This document shows, piece after piece, positions 37,301 through 45,896 of a stretch of 64,000 bases of DNA (position 1 is the stretch's first letter; every line of letters begins with the position of its first letter). The DNA is taken from positions 62,001-126,000 of the forward strand of contig CAZWFQ010000002.1 of assembly GCA_964633225.1 (NCBI GenBank), given 5' to 3'. Source of the stretch: JAKQIM01 sp964633225. GTDB lineage: Bacteria; Chloroflexota; Anaerolineae; Anaerolineales; UBA4823. The position numbers were made by a program, and so were the translations under genes. The notes beneath the pieces were generated by a model. It did no database searches, was not told the origin of the DNA, and saw only the letters and a program-made list of their open reading frames with translations.

Positions 37301-37312
37301 TTTCTTGGACAT
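31325..37312 (-). CDS. Giant soluble multi-GAF hybrid histidine kinase with two receivers
   Basis: A 1995-residue protein without membrane helices. It begins with a basic patch (MSKKKLRNR) and a Pro/Ala/Glu-rich disordered stretch (to ~105). Residues 109-180 are the second half of a GAF domain only (VVLSVPFGLQTG ... GGVLEILDD ... LSLALENARLFQET). Seven full GAF domains follow to about 1465. HisKA has NMSHELRTPLNS (phospho-acceptor H1489). HATPase has NFLSNASKFTDEG, DTGPGIS and GGSGLGLSIS. REC1 (D1790, TLDIMMPN) and REC2 (D1914, IILDLFMPD) close the protein. All kinase and receiver residues are intact. GAF3 and GAF5 are clear internal duplicates. It overlaps the ParA gene by 32 bp and the PLP-enzyme gene by 4 bp. 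It is the only kinase in the receptor operon within the window, so it is the probable integrator. Confidence 0.93.
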   Translation of the reverse strand: MSKKKLRNRIDSLFEDLGQETADLPQSGSQDLPPAISPAPAEEAPEDLSSRPQVAAERPRDLPDVITAEESALPLPEAPASALAVKPKPAPPAVSIASTQARMPVSHETVVLSVPFGLQTGMGEQAGGERAVGGVLEILDDSPDRLSADIPWSEDERRLVEEVADQLSLALENARLFQETQSALAETRTLYAIATAATRSLELKETLQELLEQVLLAVGMDAGLISTVNEISGVHEMTVQRNLPPSMAGFIESKGLAGTLADYIYQNRKSVSISDLATAVSRMEAPADATTPEPDDLRPPLQNLLDLGQRATLAVPLESKGRLLGTLCVYHATPRTDLASQGAALSLMQVAGQQIGITIENALLFSETQSRAEELSVLNEMSRTLSSTLNIEAIAEALYGYVSRLMPTPSFFVGLYDEENQEVSMPVVYNAGNRIHPPKRKLGSGFSDYIIRNKVPLLLNGEDLSAERERLDVKFVALGDAKPAVSWCGVPLLYGEQLVGVIVVQSTETVNLFNQRHLNILTAVASQASVAIQNARLFQQTQRALGETASLYQASAELNTAQSYDDILSAVRHHSVLGQDSHHVSINYFDNPWTSQQSPEWIEVIARWTAQPTEGFMARYPLQAYPSIADLLRADQVLFIEDIKLDPRLDEGARSLYTEVFQAASAIFVPLVVGAQWIGFINANYPEKASFPEPEIRRLLALAGQAAVATQNLRSVSIAQESAREAQDRSEQIGLVNRVVSAMVSSPDLRQVLDAVAGELLTAFDLAHSNIALLNPDRTSLTVVAEQTAETIQSKGQSDAVGSHIPVKGNPSTEQVLRTRRSLMIADAQTSPLLAPLHVLIRQRGIQAMALFPIIAGGDVIGTITLDTTEKGRSFTAEEMSLAETLVGQISTSIQNANLYEQTQRALSETETLYKASGELNSAQTYEEILAILRRSTILGHPNANHTVISLFDRAWLGNEMPEWYTPIAHWSLADEQAGEGAQPEAPMARQSTSAWKNTPRLYQPGSVTVVEHAATDPRLDNDARSQYVEGMTAESMVFTPLYAGGEWFGHVIGTYSQATGFEEQDTRILMALAGQAAVAIQNLRLLAETRRRATQLGTAAEIARDTSGTLALDTLLNRSVDLIRDRYGFYHASIFLLDESGKYALVSASTGEAGMELKRRSHRLEVGSQSVIGTVTAEGEPLVLNDVVQSPIHRANPLLPDTRAELAIPLKIGERGPASGRSTTPGEGGPAGQFRIIGALDVQAAQVDAFTPDDVTILQTLADQIAVAVDNARAYELAQQAVAETRRRAEEMSVLYNFGRALSAASMDLGEIGDIIAAHFSDVTGMPYVSISLVDTEGTPEQGMRLHTYAERFPEGHLPEYAPERPSFDLIDYPAMGNVIESLQPLVIQVSDPKADPWELNDMRAHNAATQVLLPLASKGQGFGIIKLRAFDQERPFTSDYLSLAMTLTNSAAAALENARLYEEQRRTTEQLRELDKLKSQFLANMSHELRTPLNSIIGFSRVILKGIDGPISDLQKQDLTAINSAGQHLLQLINDVLDISKIEAGKMELAFDDHVNLADLITSAMSTAAGLTKDKQIKLEKVIPPDLPIVRADPTRIRQVLINFLSNASKFTDEGSITVKVDIAESPQGKPELVVSVIDTGPGISPEDQKKLFLAFSQVDSSPTRKVGGSGLGLSISRLLVELHGGRIGVYSEVGKGSTFYFTLPLRSPDDETDEQPFGLDALAAESGKQGRGPQATKMVLAIDDDRQVLNLYERHLNEHGYQVITLSDPAQAVAYARQHQPFAITLDIMMPNIDGWQVLEQLKQDPSTRSIPVVICSIVENRQKGLNLGAVGYLTKPVLEDDLLKALQRLNGGAEQGAVQDILVIDDDKQVLRLVKKIFDTQPQFKVRLAQGGPAGLAALQEQPPQAIILDLFMPDLDGFTLLETIRSDPRLSLIPVIIFTAGDLTQEQRDRLAEFSQRMLHKSTFKEQDLLESLQNALNRLSQPQSQEPSP

Positions 37313-38069
37313 GCGCTACCAACTCCTGAGCTAAAGCGGCATACTGGATGGCGCTGCGACTCTTGGGTGAATAGTGGGTAATGGGTAAACCGGCAACGGT
37401 ACTCTCACGTAATTTTGTATCTACTTCAATGATCGTGTTGAGCAAACCCTCACGAAAAGTAGACTGGAGCTGCTCAAGCAAGGTGCGGTGAATGCGGTTA
37501 CGGCGATCCATCATCGTCACCAAGACAAAATATGCCAGGGCAGGGTTACCTTGCCCGCGCACCCGGCGAATAGCCGCCATGAGACTGCGTAAGCCATAGG
37601 CCGAAAAATATTCTGGCTGAGTGGGTGCAACAACATAATTTGCCGCAGTAAGCGCGTTGGTCGTAACAGCCCCCAGGGAGGGAGGGCAATCCAGGAGAAC
37701 AAACTGGTAAGCAGAGAGGGCCGGGTTATCATGCAGTGTGTGCGAAAGGATGGTCTCGTAATTCTGTCGCACTGGCAAGAAGCGCTCGGCCAATCCCATA
37801 TCCGCATTCGAGGGTACCAGGTCGAGTCCGGGGATTGAGGTTTCGCGGCTGACACTCAACAATGACGCAGAGTTGAGCAGCACATCAGAGACCGAGCGGC
37901 GCACGGTGGCTGGGCTGAGGCCTAGAGCCAGGGTCAGGTTCGCCTGGGTATCCAGGTCAACCACCAGTACTTCGTAGCCGGCCTGGATCAAAGCCCCCGC
38001 CAGAGATACCACGGTGGTTGTTTTGGCTACTCCGCCTTTTTCGTTTGCAATTGCAATCACATGGGGCAT
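37281..38069 (-). CDS. ParA/Soj-family partitioning ATPase
   Basis: A 262-residue ParA-type ATPase. The deviant Walker A motif KGGVAKTTT (residues 11-19; signature Lys11, catalytic Lys16), the Walker A' LVVDLDTQANL and Walker B QFVLLDCPPSLG are complete. A C-terminal basic region (TMMDRRNRIH; STVAGLPITHYSPKSRSA) fits non-specific DNA binding. No helix-turn-helix extension and no parB gene or parS-like repeat are present nearby. ParA relatives in receptor operons (PpfA, ParC) position chemosensory clusters by walking on the nucleoid or at the pole. The following kinase gene starts within its last codons. The ATG has GGGAG upstream. Confidence 0.93.
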   Translation of the reverse strand: MPHVIAIANEKGGVAKTTTVVSLAGALIQAGYEVLVVDLDTQANLTLALGLSPATVRRSVSDVLLNSASLLSVSRETSIPGLDLVPSNADMGLAERFLPVRQNYETILSHTLHDNPALSAYQFVLLDCPPSLGAVTTNALTAANYVVAPTQPEYFSAYGLRSLMAAIRRVRGQGNPALAYFVLVTMMDRRNRIHRTLLEQLQSTFREGLLNTIIEVDTKLRESTVAGLPITHYSPKSRSAIQYAALAQELVAHVQEKASQPD

Positions 38070-38080
38070 AAGTTTGCTCC

Positions 38081-41071
38081 CTACTCTGTTCCAGCGGGTG
38101 GAATCTCATCACTTGAACCTGCAGCCGGTTGGCTGCCGGCTTTGGACTTCATCACAACTTGCACTTGCCTGGCACCAAGAGCATGCTTCAGCTCTGAAAT
38201 GGCAGTATCTAAAATGACTTGAGGGTCATTGGTCGCCCGCAGGCGGGTGGTGATTTCAGAAACAAGGCGCTCACGCTCTGCACGCCGCTGGGTTTCTTCA
38301 AGCAGGCGGGCATTTTCAAGCGCCAGGCCAACCTGATCGGCCACAGAATTGGCCAACTGGATCTCTGCTGGCGACCAAATATGCTCAATGGCAGGGTCTT
38401 CCAGGTTGATCAGGCCAATGACCTCACCGCGCAGACGGATAGGCACCAGCAAACCAGGGAAAGATTCCTCTGCACTGCCTTCTTGTTCGGTTTGGATTGG
38501 GCTAGATATACGATCACCGGCTGGCACGCTGGTCGCATCCAATACATCCCAGGCATGTTCAGAAAGGACAGCATCGAGAGGGCGAACATTCCCAAGCTGG
38601 TAAGCATAACCGCTCTGACGGCGCTGCACCATTAGCGAACCCCATTCCTGGCGCAGATATTGGCGCTGGGCTACTTGAAGCTCACGCAAAGCACGCCGGG
38701 TCTCACCGAAAAGGCGTGCATTTGAAATCGCCATAGAAACCTGGTCAGTCAACGTAGACAGGAGGGCAACATCGTCCTCGGAAAAAGCTTGAGACATCTC
38801 AGACTGCACATCCAGGGCACCAATGACCTGATCACCAATTTTGAGCGGCAGAGCAATTTCTGAACGGGTATTGGGAAGATCGGGGTTATCAAAGAAAACC
38901 GCGTCTTTACCCACATCCAGGGCAATGCGAGGCAAGCCTTCAGATGTAACATAACCCACCAGACCTACCTGACCCACCTTCAAGCGGTGACCACGCTCGA
39001 GCATGCGCTGCCCCCCTTCTGAATTTGAGGCCTGAAGAACGGCAAACTCCCTATCCTCATCCAGCAAAAAGATACCGGTATGATAGTAACCAAAACGCTC
39101 GCTGATGGTACGCGCCACCAGAGGCAGCAGGGTTTCAAGATCTTGTTCGGCGGCAATGGTATGCGCAACTTCAGCCACGGTTTGCAGACGGGCAGCACGG
39201 TGGGCCATTTGCTCAGAGGTCTGGGCAAGCTCGGCAGTACGTTCTTCAACGCGCGTTTCCAGGCCCGTGAGCGTTTGCCGCAGTTGAGAGATCATACTGT
39301 TAAAAGCCACAGAAAGAGAGCCAATCTCATCTGTACTCTCTACAGGAGCCTGGATATAAAGATTGCCGGCCGCGGCGCGCTGTGCAACGATCGTCAGGTT
39401 CGAGAGGGGCGCCGTGATCATGCGTCCCACAATGGTAGAGATCAAAATGGTGAGCGCGGTGACGCCAGATGCCACCAGCATGGTGTTCCTTGTCTGTGCC
39501 TGAACCGGTTGCAGTGCAATGCTCTGGGGCTGCATGATCGCCACCACCCACGGACGGCCAATGATTTTTTCAGTCACGACCGAGTTCAAACCATCTGCCA
39601 CACCAATCTCGGCAGCAGCGAAGTAGGCCGCGCCACTCTCAAGCCCCTCCGCAAGATTTTCTGGGCCGGTAACTTCATATTCTGAGGGAACGCGGTCTTG
39701 GGCGGTTAAAATATCAAGGCGATCCCGTTCTAGTGCCGAGACAAACGTGAAAACATGCTCGCGATCCAGGCTGTGAACAATGCGCATATGATTCTCGTCG
39801 TACAACACAGCAAAAGTCGCATTACTTTCCAGATTGCCGACAGACTCAACGGTTTCTTGAATTTTTGTGAGAGGGAAGCTGCCGACCAGAACACCCAGGG
39901 GAATTGTTCGATTATTATTGACTGGATCAATTCCTTGAATTCGGTTGGCAACCAGTATATACCCTTTGCCAGACTGGCCTTCTTGACCGGCTATCTCGCT
40001 AAAAAGGACAGGGGAAATGTAGGGCATGCCGCTTGCCAAAGTTTGTTGAAGCGAGCTCTGTAAACTCACGGGAAGCCCCATGAATGGCGGCACGGTCGAG
40101 AGGTCAACGATAGAAGTGTGTAAGACAACTGCACCCTCTCGATCAATAACAAAGTAAAGATTCGCTCCCGATTCAACCTGCTGGGTTCGCAAATAACGGC
40201 GCACATCGGCCGGACTTTGTTCAACATCAGGCGTCAGATAAAAGCTAAGCGTAGAAGACTCAGCTTGGGCAGCAACAATTTGGGCCAAGCTGGCAAGATA
40301 GGCATCTACCTCGGTTGCTGTCTGGTTGGCGATCAAGCGCAGGGTTCCATTTGCCGCGTCGAGAAGATTGCTGCGCGCTGATGAATTATTGATAAGTGCC
40401 AGCGTGGTGACAGAGATAATGGCCGCACCAAACACTGCCACGATGATCTTTGTACGAACGTTATAGAAGGAAAAATATATGGACAGAATCAGCAGGTAGG
40501 CCAACGCCAGCAATGCCGCAATGACAGAAGCAAAAATGACCAACTCTGATGGCGCAGGAATTTGGAAGAAGGTCACAAACCCATCAAGCAGCAAGGTGCC
40601 TACACCAATTAATATGCCCAATAAGTTTGCACGGGTATCATCGCCTTGGGGTAACGCGAGGTTACCAACCGAAAGGAAGGCAAAAGCAATCCCAATGGCG
40701 CAATAAACACCCAACCCACTCATAAAGATGGGGCTGAGTGCCACACTCAAACTGCCACCGAGCAGCAGCAACCACATGCCACGGCGAGCCTGACCGCGGC
40801 GTACCAGCAGCAGGCTGACAATACCACAAACCAGGACCACCGCTGTGATGACAACCAGGACTACATGCTGCCAGGTGAAATCTCGGATCAGCAAATAAGC
40901 AGACAGCACAACGGCGAGGAATGAAGCCAGAACAACAGCCGCAGACACCCAAAAAGCATTCCGATCTCGGTTCGCCAGCCGCTGATGCACGCTGGAAAGA
41001 AAACCAATAAACGGCACTTGCATGGTCGAGAGTGGAAGCTGACTGTTAGAGGAGAGAGGATCTTCACGCAT
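38081..41071 (-). CDS. Membrane receptor: 7-TM block, dCache, HAMP, GAF (no output domain)
   Basis: A 996-residue receptor. About seven helices occupy residues 25-225. An extracytoplasmic double-Cache-like sensor (~235-520) follows, with NLYFVIDREGAVVLHTS and PLGVLVGSFPLTKI, then a helix (~525-548), HAMP (PLSNLTIVAQRAAAGNL) and a coiled coil. The GAF is of the His type (YYHTGIFLLDE; DAVFFDNPDLP; ~640-800). A linker with RQSGYAYQLGNVRPLD leads to a second-half GAF strand set (LLVPIRLRGEVIGLINL). The C-terminal tail is the first-half GAF helix pair (RERLVSEITTRLRAT). It has no kinase, GGDEF, methyl-accepting or DNA-binding domain. The start at 41071 has AAGGAG upstream and overlaps the previous gene by 8 bp. 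Confidence 0.88.
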   Translation of the reverse strand: MREDPLSSNSQLPLSTMQVPFIGFLSSVHQRLANRDRNAFWVSAAVVLASFLAVVLSAYLLIRDFTWQHVVLVVITAVVLVCGIVSLLLVRRGQARRGMWLLLLGGSLSVALSPIFMSGLGVYCAIGIAFAFLSVGNLALPQGDDTRANLLGILIGVGTLLLDGFVTFFQIPAPSELVIFASVIAALLALAYLLILSIYFSFYNVRTKIIVAVFGAAIISVTTLALINNSSARSNLLDAANGTLRLIANQTATEVDAYLASLAQIVAAQAESSTLSFYLTPDVEQSPADVRRYLRTQQVESGANLYFVIDREGAVVLHTSIVDLSTVPPFMGLPVSLQSSLQQTLASGMPYISPVLFSEIAGQEGQSGKGYILVANRIQGIDPVNNNRTIPLGVLVGSFPLTKIQETVESVGNLESNATFAVLYDENHMRIVHSLDREHVFTFVSALERDRLDILTAQDRVPSEYEVTGPENLAEGLESGAAYFAAAEIGVADGLNSVVTEKIIGRPWVVAIMQPQSIALQPVQAQTRNTMLVASGVTALTILISTIVGRMITAPLSNLTIVAQRAAAGNLYIQAPVESTDEIGSLSVAFNSMISQLRQTLTGLETRVEERTAELAQTSEQMAHRAARLQTVAEVAHTIAAEQDLETLLPLVARTISERFGYYHTGIFLLDEDREFAVLQASNSEGGQRMLERGHRLKVGQVGLVGYVTSEGLPRIALDVGKDAVFFDNPDLPNTRSEIALPLKIGDQVIGALDVQSEMSQAFSEDDVALLSTLTDQVSMAISNARLFGETRRALRELQVAQRQYLRQEWGSLMVQRRQSGYAYQLGNVRPLDAVLSEHAWDVLDATSVPAGDRISSPIQTEQEGSAEESFPGLLVPIRLRGEVIGLINLEDPAIEHIWSPAEIQLANSVADQVGLALENARLLEETQRRAERERLVSEITTRLRATNDPQVILDTAISELKHALGARQVQVVMKSKAGSQPAAGSSDEIPPAGTE

Positions 41072-42880
41072 GAACGTCATCTCCTTGCAAAGTGGAGGCT
41101 GCATCAACATTGCCAGCCAAAGATGGAGAACCGTCTACCTGGCTGTTACCCTTAGGCATTTCTTTTGCTGCCTGGAGGGGGGCCGTACGGCGCAGTTGGA
41201 TCGCACCGCGCGGGATGCGCAAGGCTTCAGCCAATTCTTGCATAGCGGTTTGCATGATCATGTTGATATCGGTGGAAGAACGAACTTTCGCCGTGATATC
41301 AGAGAGGAGACGCTCTTGCTCAGCGCGTTTCTGGGTATCTTCATACAAGCGAGCATTCTCCAGCGCAACACCTAGCTGATCAACAAGGGTTTCCATCAAA
41401 GCCTGCTCATCTTTTGACCATTCATTGGCCTGAGGTTTGCGCGCTTCAATATAACCAAGCAATTGGTCACGGACTTTGATTGGCAGAGAAAGCGCGAATG
41501 GGGCGCCTTCTGTATTTTGAGCCTGACTAACAGGGCTGTGGGCATGCAGCGGACGAACACCCGTGGCATCGCCGATGTATCCTGCTGTACGACGCATGCG
41601 AATTGTATCGACCCATGCCCGGCGCGATAAGTCGCCATAAGAACGCCGCAGCGTTTGAATGGCCGCTTCGCTTTCGGCAAAGAGATTGGCATTATCAAGC
41701 GCCACAGCCACCTGGTCAGCCATCGTTTGAAGGACTGAGATAAACTCAGCATCAAAGACGCCTGGGAGAGTAGACTGCACGGTGAGAGCGCCAATCACGC
41801 GTCCCCTAGACCGAAGAGGCAGGGCGGCCTCAGAGCGCGTGTCGGGCAAATCAGATGTAGCCAAGCGGACGGCATCTTGTTCCACTTCCATTGCCACCCG
41901 TGCCTGAGAGTTCAGCACGGCCCAACCGACCATGCCATCACCAATTTTGATACGGTGCCCCTGGGCCAGCATTTTCTTACCAGCCTCACCAGTGCCGGCC
42001 CGCAAACCTACCCATTCATTGGCTTCATCCACCAAGAACAGCCCAACATAGTACAAATTAAACCGTTCGCGGATGAGGTCTACCACCTGCTGGATCAGAC
42101 GATCGGCATTCAGAATAGATGTCACAGCATAGCCAACCTCACCAGCCGCACGGAGGTAAGTAGAACGCTGTTCCACATCACGTGTGCGGTCTACAACACG
42201 CTCTTCAAGACTAAGGATATCCTGGCGCACACGATCGGCCATCGTATTCAACGCATCAGCCAAGAGACCAAATTCGTCCCGCCTGCCTACAGCCAGACGG
42301 CTGGATAAATCACCCGCTTGAATACGCTGAGCGCCTTCGGTCAATTCCATCATTGGTCCAACGATCCTCGTCGATAACCACCAGGACAGCAAAAAGATCA
42401 CCAGGATCGTCAAAACGAAAACCAGCAAAGCGATCGCCAGGATCTGCCGTTCGTGCTGCAACACATCGTCAGCATTAATATCAATTCCAAGGATGCATTC
42501 CAGGCGACCATCGCTGGTATACACTGGAGCATAGCCGCTCAAGAAAGTACCCCATTGGTCGCTGTAAAACTGCTCATCCACAATAGGCCCGGTAATCCGA
42601 TTGATCCTCGACAGCAATTCGGGATCAATATCATCGTAGACATCTCCTAAGTGAGAAATATCCTCAGGATCGGTTTCTGCATCTACAACAAAGATGATTT
42701 NNNNNNNNNNNNNNNNNNNNNNNNNNNNNNNNNNNNNNNNNNNNNNNNNNNNNNNNNNNNNNNNNNNNNNNNNNNNNNNNNNNNNNNNNNNNNNNNNNNN
42801 TCAGAGCGATCACCGGCTGCATCTATGGTCGAGTCTGTCACCATTGGGCGGTCGCCAGGGTTGGGTTCACTGTTGTTCAT
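41064..42880 (-). CDS. Membrane receptor: Cache, HAMP, GAF (no output domain), interrupted by scaffold gap
   Basis: The N-terminus is visible right of the gap (ATG 42880; MNNSEPNPGDRPMVTDS, with GGGAG upstream). The C-terminal ~545 codons are visible left of it. The flanks are not in the same frame across exactly 100 N, so the gap length is arbitrary and the first transmembrane helix and most of the Cache domain are missing. The remainder shows the end of a Cache domain (FVVDAETDPEDISHLGDVYD), a helix, HAMP, a GAF of the Val type (LYYVGLFLVDE; AGTGEAG; GMVGW), a linker with TAGYIGDATGVRPLH, a half GAF and the common C-terminal helix pair (QERLLSDITAKVRSS). It overlaps both neighbours, so translation is coupled. 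Confidence 0.82.
42701..42800. other. Scaffold gap (100 N)
   Basis: Exactly 100 undetermined bases inside a receptor gene. Coding frames of the two flanks do not match across 100 bp, so this is a placeholder for unknown length. Reading frames that run through it are not real. Confidence 0.98.
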
Positions 42881-45800
42881 GGATGTCTCCCAAACGGATC
42901 ACGATCTCTTCGAGGCCAATGGCGCGGCGCATTTCGCTCACGGCGGTCTGGAGAACGGTGTCAATATCGAGGCTATCACGAATGCGGGTTGAAACTTCAG
43001 CCGCAATGCGCTGGCGTTCTGCCAGGTGCTGTGTGTCCTCATACAAGCGGGCGTTTTCGAGCGCAACGCTCAATTGATCTACCAGTGAGGTAAGCAAGGC
43101 GGCTTCATCATCCGTCCATGCTTCGCTGCCCTCCGGTTTTTGGGCATGCAAAACACCCAGGGTCTGCTCACGCACTTTGATGGGCAACGCAAGATCCAGC
43201 AATGGGGCGGCAGGAGCAGGCCCAGCAGTCTCATCACCACGAACGGGAAAAATACCATGTTCGTCGCTGAAGTAGCCACGAATAGGACGCGTACGAAGGG
43301 TTTCTACCCAGGCTGCACGAGAAAGCTCACCGTACGAGCGGCGCAGCGCATCGAGAGACTGCTGCGATTCGGCAAACAGGCGGGCATTATCCAGGGCAAC
43401 GGCAACCTGATCGGCCATTGTCTGAAGCACAGTGACGGTGGATGGGTCAAAAGCGTCTGAACGTTCAGATTGAACGGTCAGGGCACCCAGCACGCGGTTT
43501 CGCGAGATAAGAGGCAGTGCAGCTTCCGCACGGGTTAAGGGCAGCTCAGCAGAGGTGAGCCGCACCGCATCTGCGCCCGCCTCACCGGCAATGCGTGGGC
43601 TGGCGTTTGAGATCGCCCAACCTACCATCCCTTGCCCCACCTTAATGCGATGACCACGTGCCAGCATGACCTTGCCGGCTTCTCCGGTACCGGCTTGTAA
43701 ATTTGCCCATTCGCCTGCTTCATCCAGGATAAAAAGACCCACGTAATAGAGATCAAAGCGGCCGCGGATGAGATCCGCCACTTTTTGGAACAGGTCGTCT
43801 GTATCAAGGATTGAAGCTGCGGCGCGCCCCACCTCAGCAGCCGCCTCAATAAGGTGTGTGCGCTGCGCCAGGTCTTTGGTGCGTTCATCCACGCGCTGTT
43901 CAAGGCCGGTTAGGGTCTGACTGAGGCGGCTGGTGAGCAAATTAAAGGCCTCTGCCAGGGTATAAAACTCAAGCGGGCCAGCAGGCCAGGCTCGCTGCGT
44001 CAGATCGCCGCGGGTAATGGCAGCGGCAGTGGCAGTCAGTGCATTAATCGGACGGGCCAACTGGATGGCTGTGTTGGTGGCAACCAGCACCACAGCCGCA
44101 ATGACCAAAATACCAACCAGGCTGGCGGTTTTCACAGAGCGAGTGAGCGAAGCCAACGCATCGGCACGCGTATCGTAAGCAATCACCTGCCAACCCAGCG
44201 TTTTTAGATCGCCGGCATACCGTTGGGCTGTGGAATTAAGGGGAGAATGCGCAATAATGGCCGGATTCGCCAGGTCATCATTCATAAAGCTCCACCCCGT
44301 CTGGCTATTACGCAACAAGCCAGAAAGACGCAGCTCATCCCAAACAACTTGCCCCGGCAGAGAAACAGAAGATGCAATCAGCTCTCCGTCAGCAGTGACC
44401 AACTCAACAGGCCCACCAGAGTTTGTGGCCAAAGAATTGAAATCTTGTTGGATGAAAGAGAGGTCATAAATGGCAGCCAGCACGCCCACCGCGGTTCCGG
44501 CTTCAGCGTCGCCGGTGCCACGCGTTTGGGGATCTTTGACCACCACCGCAATCAAAACAGATGCTGCGCCAGTGCCTTCATCAAACACTAACTGCCCAAT
44601 GTACTGACCACCCTGGCCGTCATTCCAGGCCGCTTGCCACCAGGGCTCGTCACCATAGTAAAAATGGGCTGGCTTGCGGTTGGTGGCAGCCACCAGGGCA
44701 CCAAGCCGGTCAGTAATCACAAGGTTGTTGTGGTTGGGGTTTGATGCCTCAAAGCTAGACAGGATCTGCGATTGCTGGTTAAGGGTGTATTCACGTACAA
44801 ACTCAGTATTCTCTTGCGCATTTTGCCATTCGGCATCTACAGCACGCAGCTCGTCAAGTGTTTCAGGACGGTAAGCATCAAAGCCATACTCTGTATTGGC
44901 TGTATTAATGCCGTACATCAGGGTTTGGTCATACCAGAGTGATTTCAACAGTACGATTTGTTGTTCCAGGTCATTGCCTACGCGCTCAGCATTGAACTCA
45001 ACAACCATCTGAAACGAATCGCCAATTTGTTCTGTTTGTGTGTTCGATACCTGCCAGAGAATGACCGCAATGACCGCAATAATTGAAAAAGCAGCAATGG
45101 CAGTAAAAAGAAGCGTTAGCTGGGTGGAAAGAGCAGCAGAACGCGTACGCCCATCCCCTGCTGAAGGACTTGTTGTTCCTTGAGCACCAGATAGGGCAGA
45201 CAAACGGCGGAACAGGATTGCACTGATCAGGATTGGGGATAAGGTGAGAACAAACCACAGCACCAGACCCGAAATGACAAACGGGCGATTGGGTGAGGCA
45301 GTCAACTCTGGGAAGATATAACTGGCCTGCGCTGCCCGCAGCGGATCGATGGCAGAGACCACATTCGAGACAACCCAGAGATCAAGAACCAGCATCACGG
45401 CCAATACCAGCATCAAGTACAGGGTAAGCGGAGGCACAATACGCGCGTGACCCGCCAGGCCGACTTGAAGAATAAGCACAAAAGCCAGGATTAGGGCAAC
45501 GATCCAGTAGTCAGCGAAGATGAAGATCGGGAAAACCAACGATGGCACCAGGAAAAGCGCCGCGATGATAAGTCCCGGGGTAAGATGCTGGCCGGTACCC
45601 ATTTGCGAAGCGGGGCCTGTTTCGATCGGCTGATGCCCTCGGCGAGCGTCGCTGAGCCATCCGAACCAGTAGCCCACAAAGGCAATGCCATAGACGCCCG
45701 CCAGGTACAGATAAGCCAAATCCTGACGCTGCCAGAAAAGCAGGATGCTGATCCCTAGCAAAACCAGGTTTGCCAGGCTGTTGAACAGAACCAGCCAAAA

Positions 45801-45896
45801 CAGCGAGGGCAGGGCAGGTACAGCCGTAAAACGGCTGCGGCTTGTTGGCGGCCTATCGGGCGCAGGGTTAATCGATGCAGGAAGAGATGGGCTCAT
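42867..45896 (-). CDS. Membrane receptor: multi-TM block, dCache, HAMP, GAF (no output domain)
   Basis: A 1009-residue receptor. About seven helices lie in the first ~285 residues, then an extracytoplasmic dCache domain (VVEFNAERVGNDLEQQIVLL ... YGDEPWWQAAWNDGQGGQY) of the kind that binds amino acids and other small ligands, a helix (TASLVGILVIAAVVLVATN) and HAMP (~615-657). The GAF is of the Val type (LYYVGLFILDE; AGTGEAG; GMVGWAI; DAVRL; ~690-850). A linker with RPIRGYFSDEHGIFPV, a half GAF and a C-terminal helix pair (RQRIAAEVSTRIRDS) end the protein 10 residues later. No output domain is present. It starts inside the stop of the upstream receptor (ATGA). Confidence 0.88.
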   Translation of the reverse strand: MSPSLPASINPAPDRPPTSRSRFTAVPALPSLFWLVLFNSLANLVLLGISILLFWQRQDLAYLYLAGVYGIAFVGYWFGWLSDARRGHQPIETGPASQMGTGQHLTPGLIIAALFLVPSLVFPIFIFADYWIVALILAFVLILQVGLAGHARIVPPLTLYLMLVLAVMLVLDLWVVSNVVSAIDPLRAAQASYIFPELTASPNRPFVISGLVLWFVLTLSPILISAILFRRLSALSGAQGTTSPSAGDGRTRSAALSTQLTLLFTAIAAFSIIAVIAVILWQVSNTQTEQIGDSFQMVVEFNAERVGNDLEQQIVLLKSLWYDQTLMYGINTANTEYGFDAYRPETLDELRAVDAEWQNAQENTEFVREYTLNQQSQILSSFEASNPNHNNLVITDRLGALVAATNRKPAHFYYGDEPWWQAAWNDGQGGQYIGQLVFDEGTGAASVLIAVVVKDPQTRGTGDAEAGTAVGVLAAIYDLSFIQQDFNSLATNSGGPVELVTADGELIASSVSLPGQVVWDELRLSGLLRNSQTGWSFMNDDLANPAIIAHSPLNSTAQRYAGDLKTLGWQVIAYDTRADALASLTRSVKTASLVGILVIAAVVLVATNTAIQLARPINALTATAAAITRGDLTQRAWPAGPLEFYTLAEAFNLLTSRLSQTLTGLEQRVDERTKDLAQRTHLIEAAAEVGRAAASILDTDDLFQKVADLIRGRFDLYYVGLFILDEAGEWANLQAGTGEAGKVMLARGHRIKVGQGMVGWAISNASPRIAGEAGADAVRLTSAELPLTRAEAALPLISRNRVLGALTVQSERSDAFDPSTVTVLQTMADQVAVALDNARLFAESQQSLDALRRSYGELSRAAWVETLRTRPIRGYFSDEHGIFPVRGDETAGPAPAAPLLDLALPIKVREQTLGVLHAQKPEGSEAWTDDEAALLTSLVDQLSVALENARLYEDTQHLAERQRIAAEVSTRIRDSLDIDTVLQTAVSEMRRAIGLEEIVIRLGDIHEQQ

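Noticed and set aside
37281..38069. Plasmid or chromosome partition locus
   Set aside because: ParA is isolated: no ParB gene, no centromere-like repeats, no replication gene in the window.
42651..43077. Open frames running through the N gap
   Set aside because: They exist only because undetermined codons lack stops; the real gene is on the minus strand.
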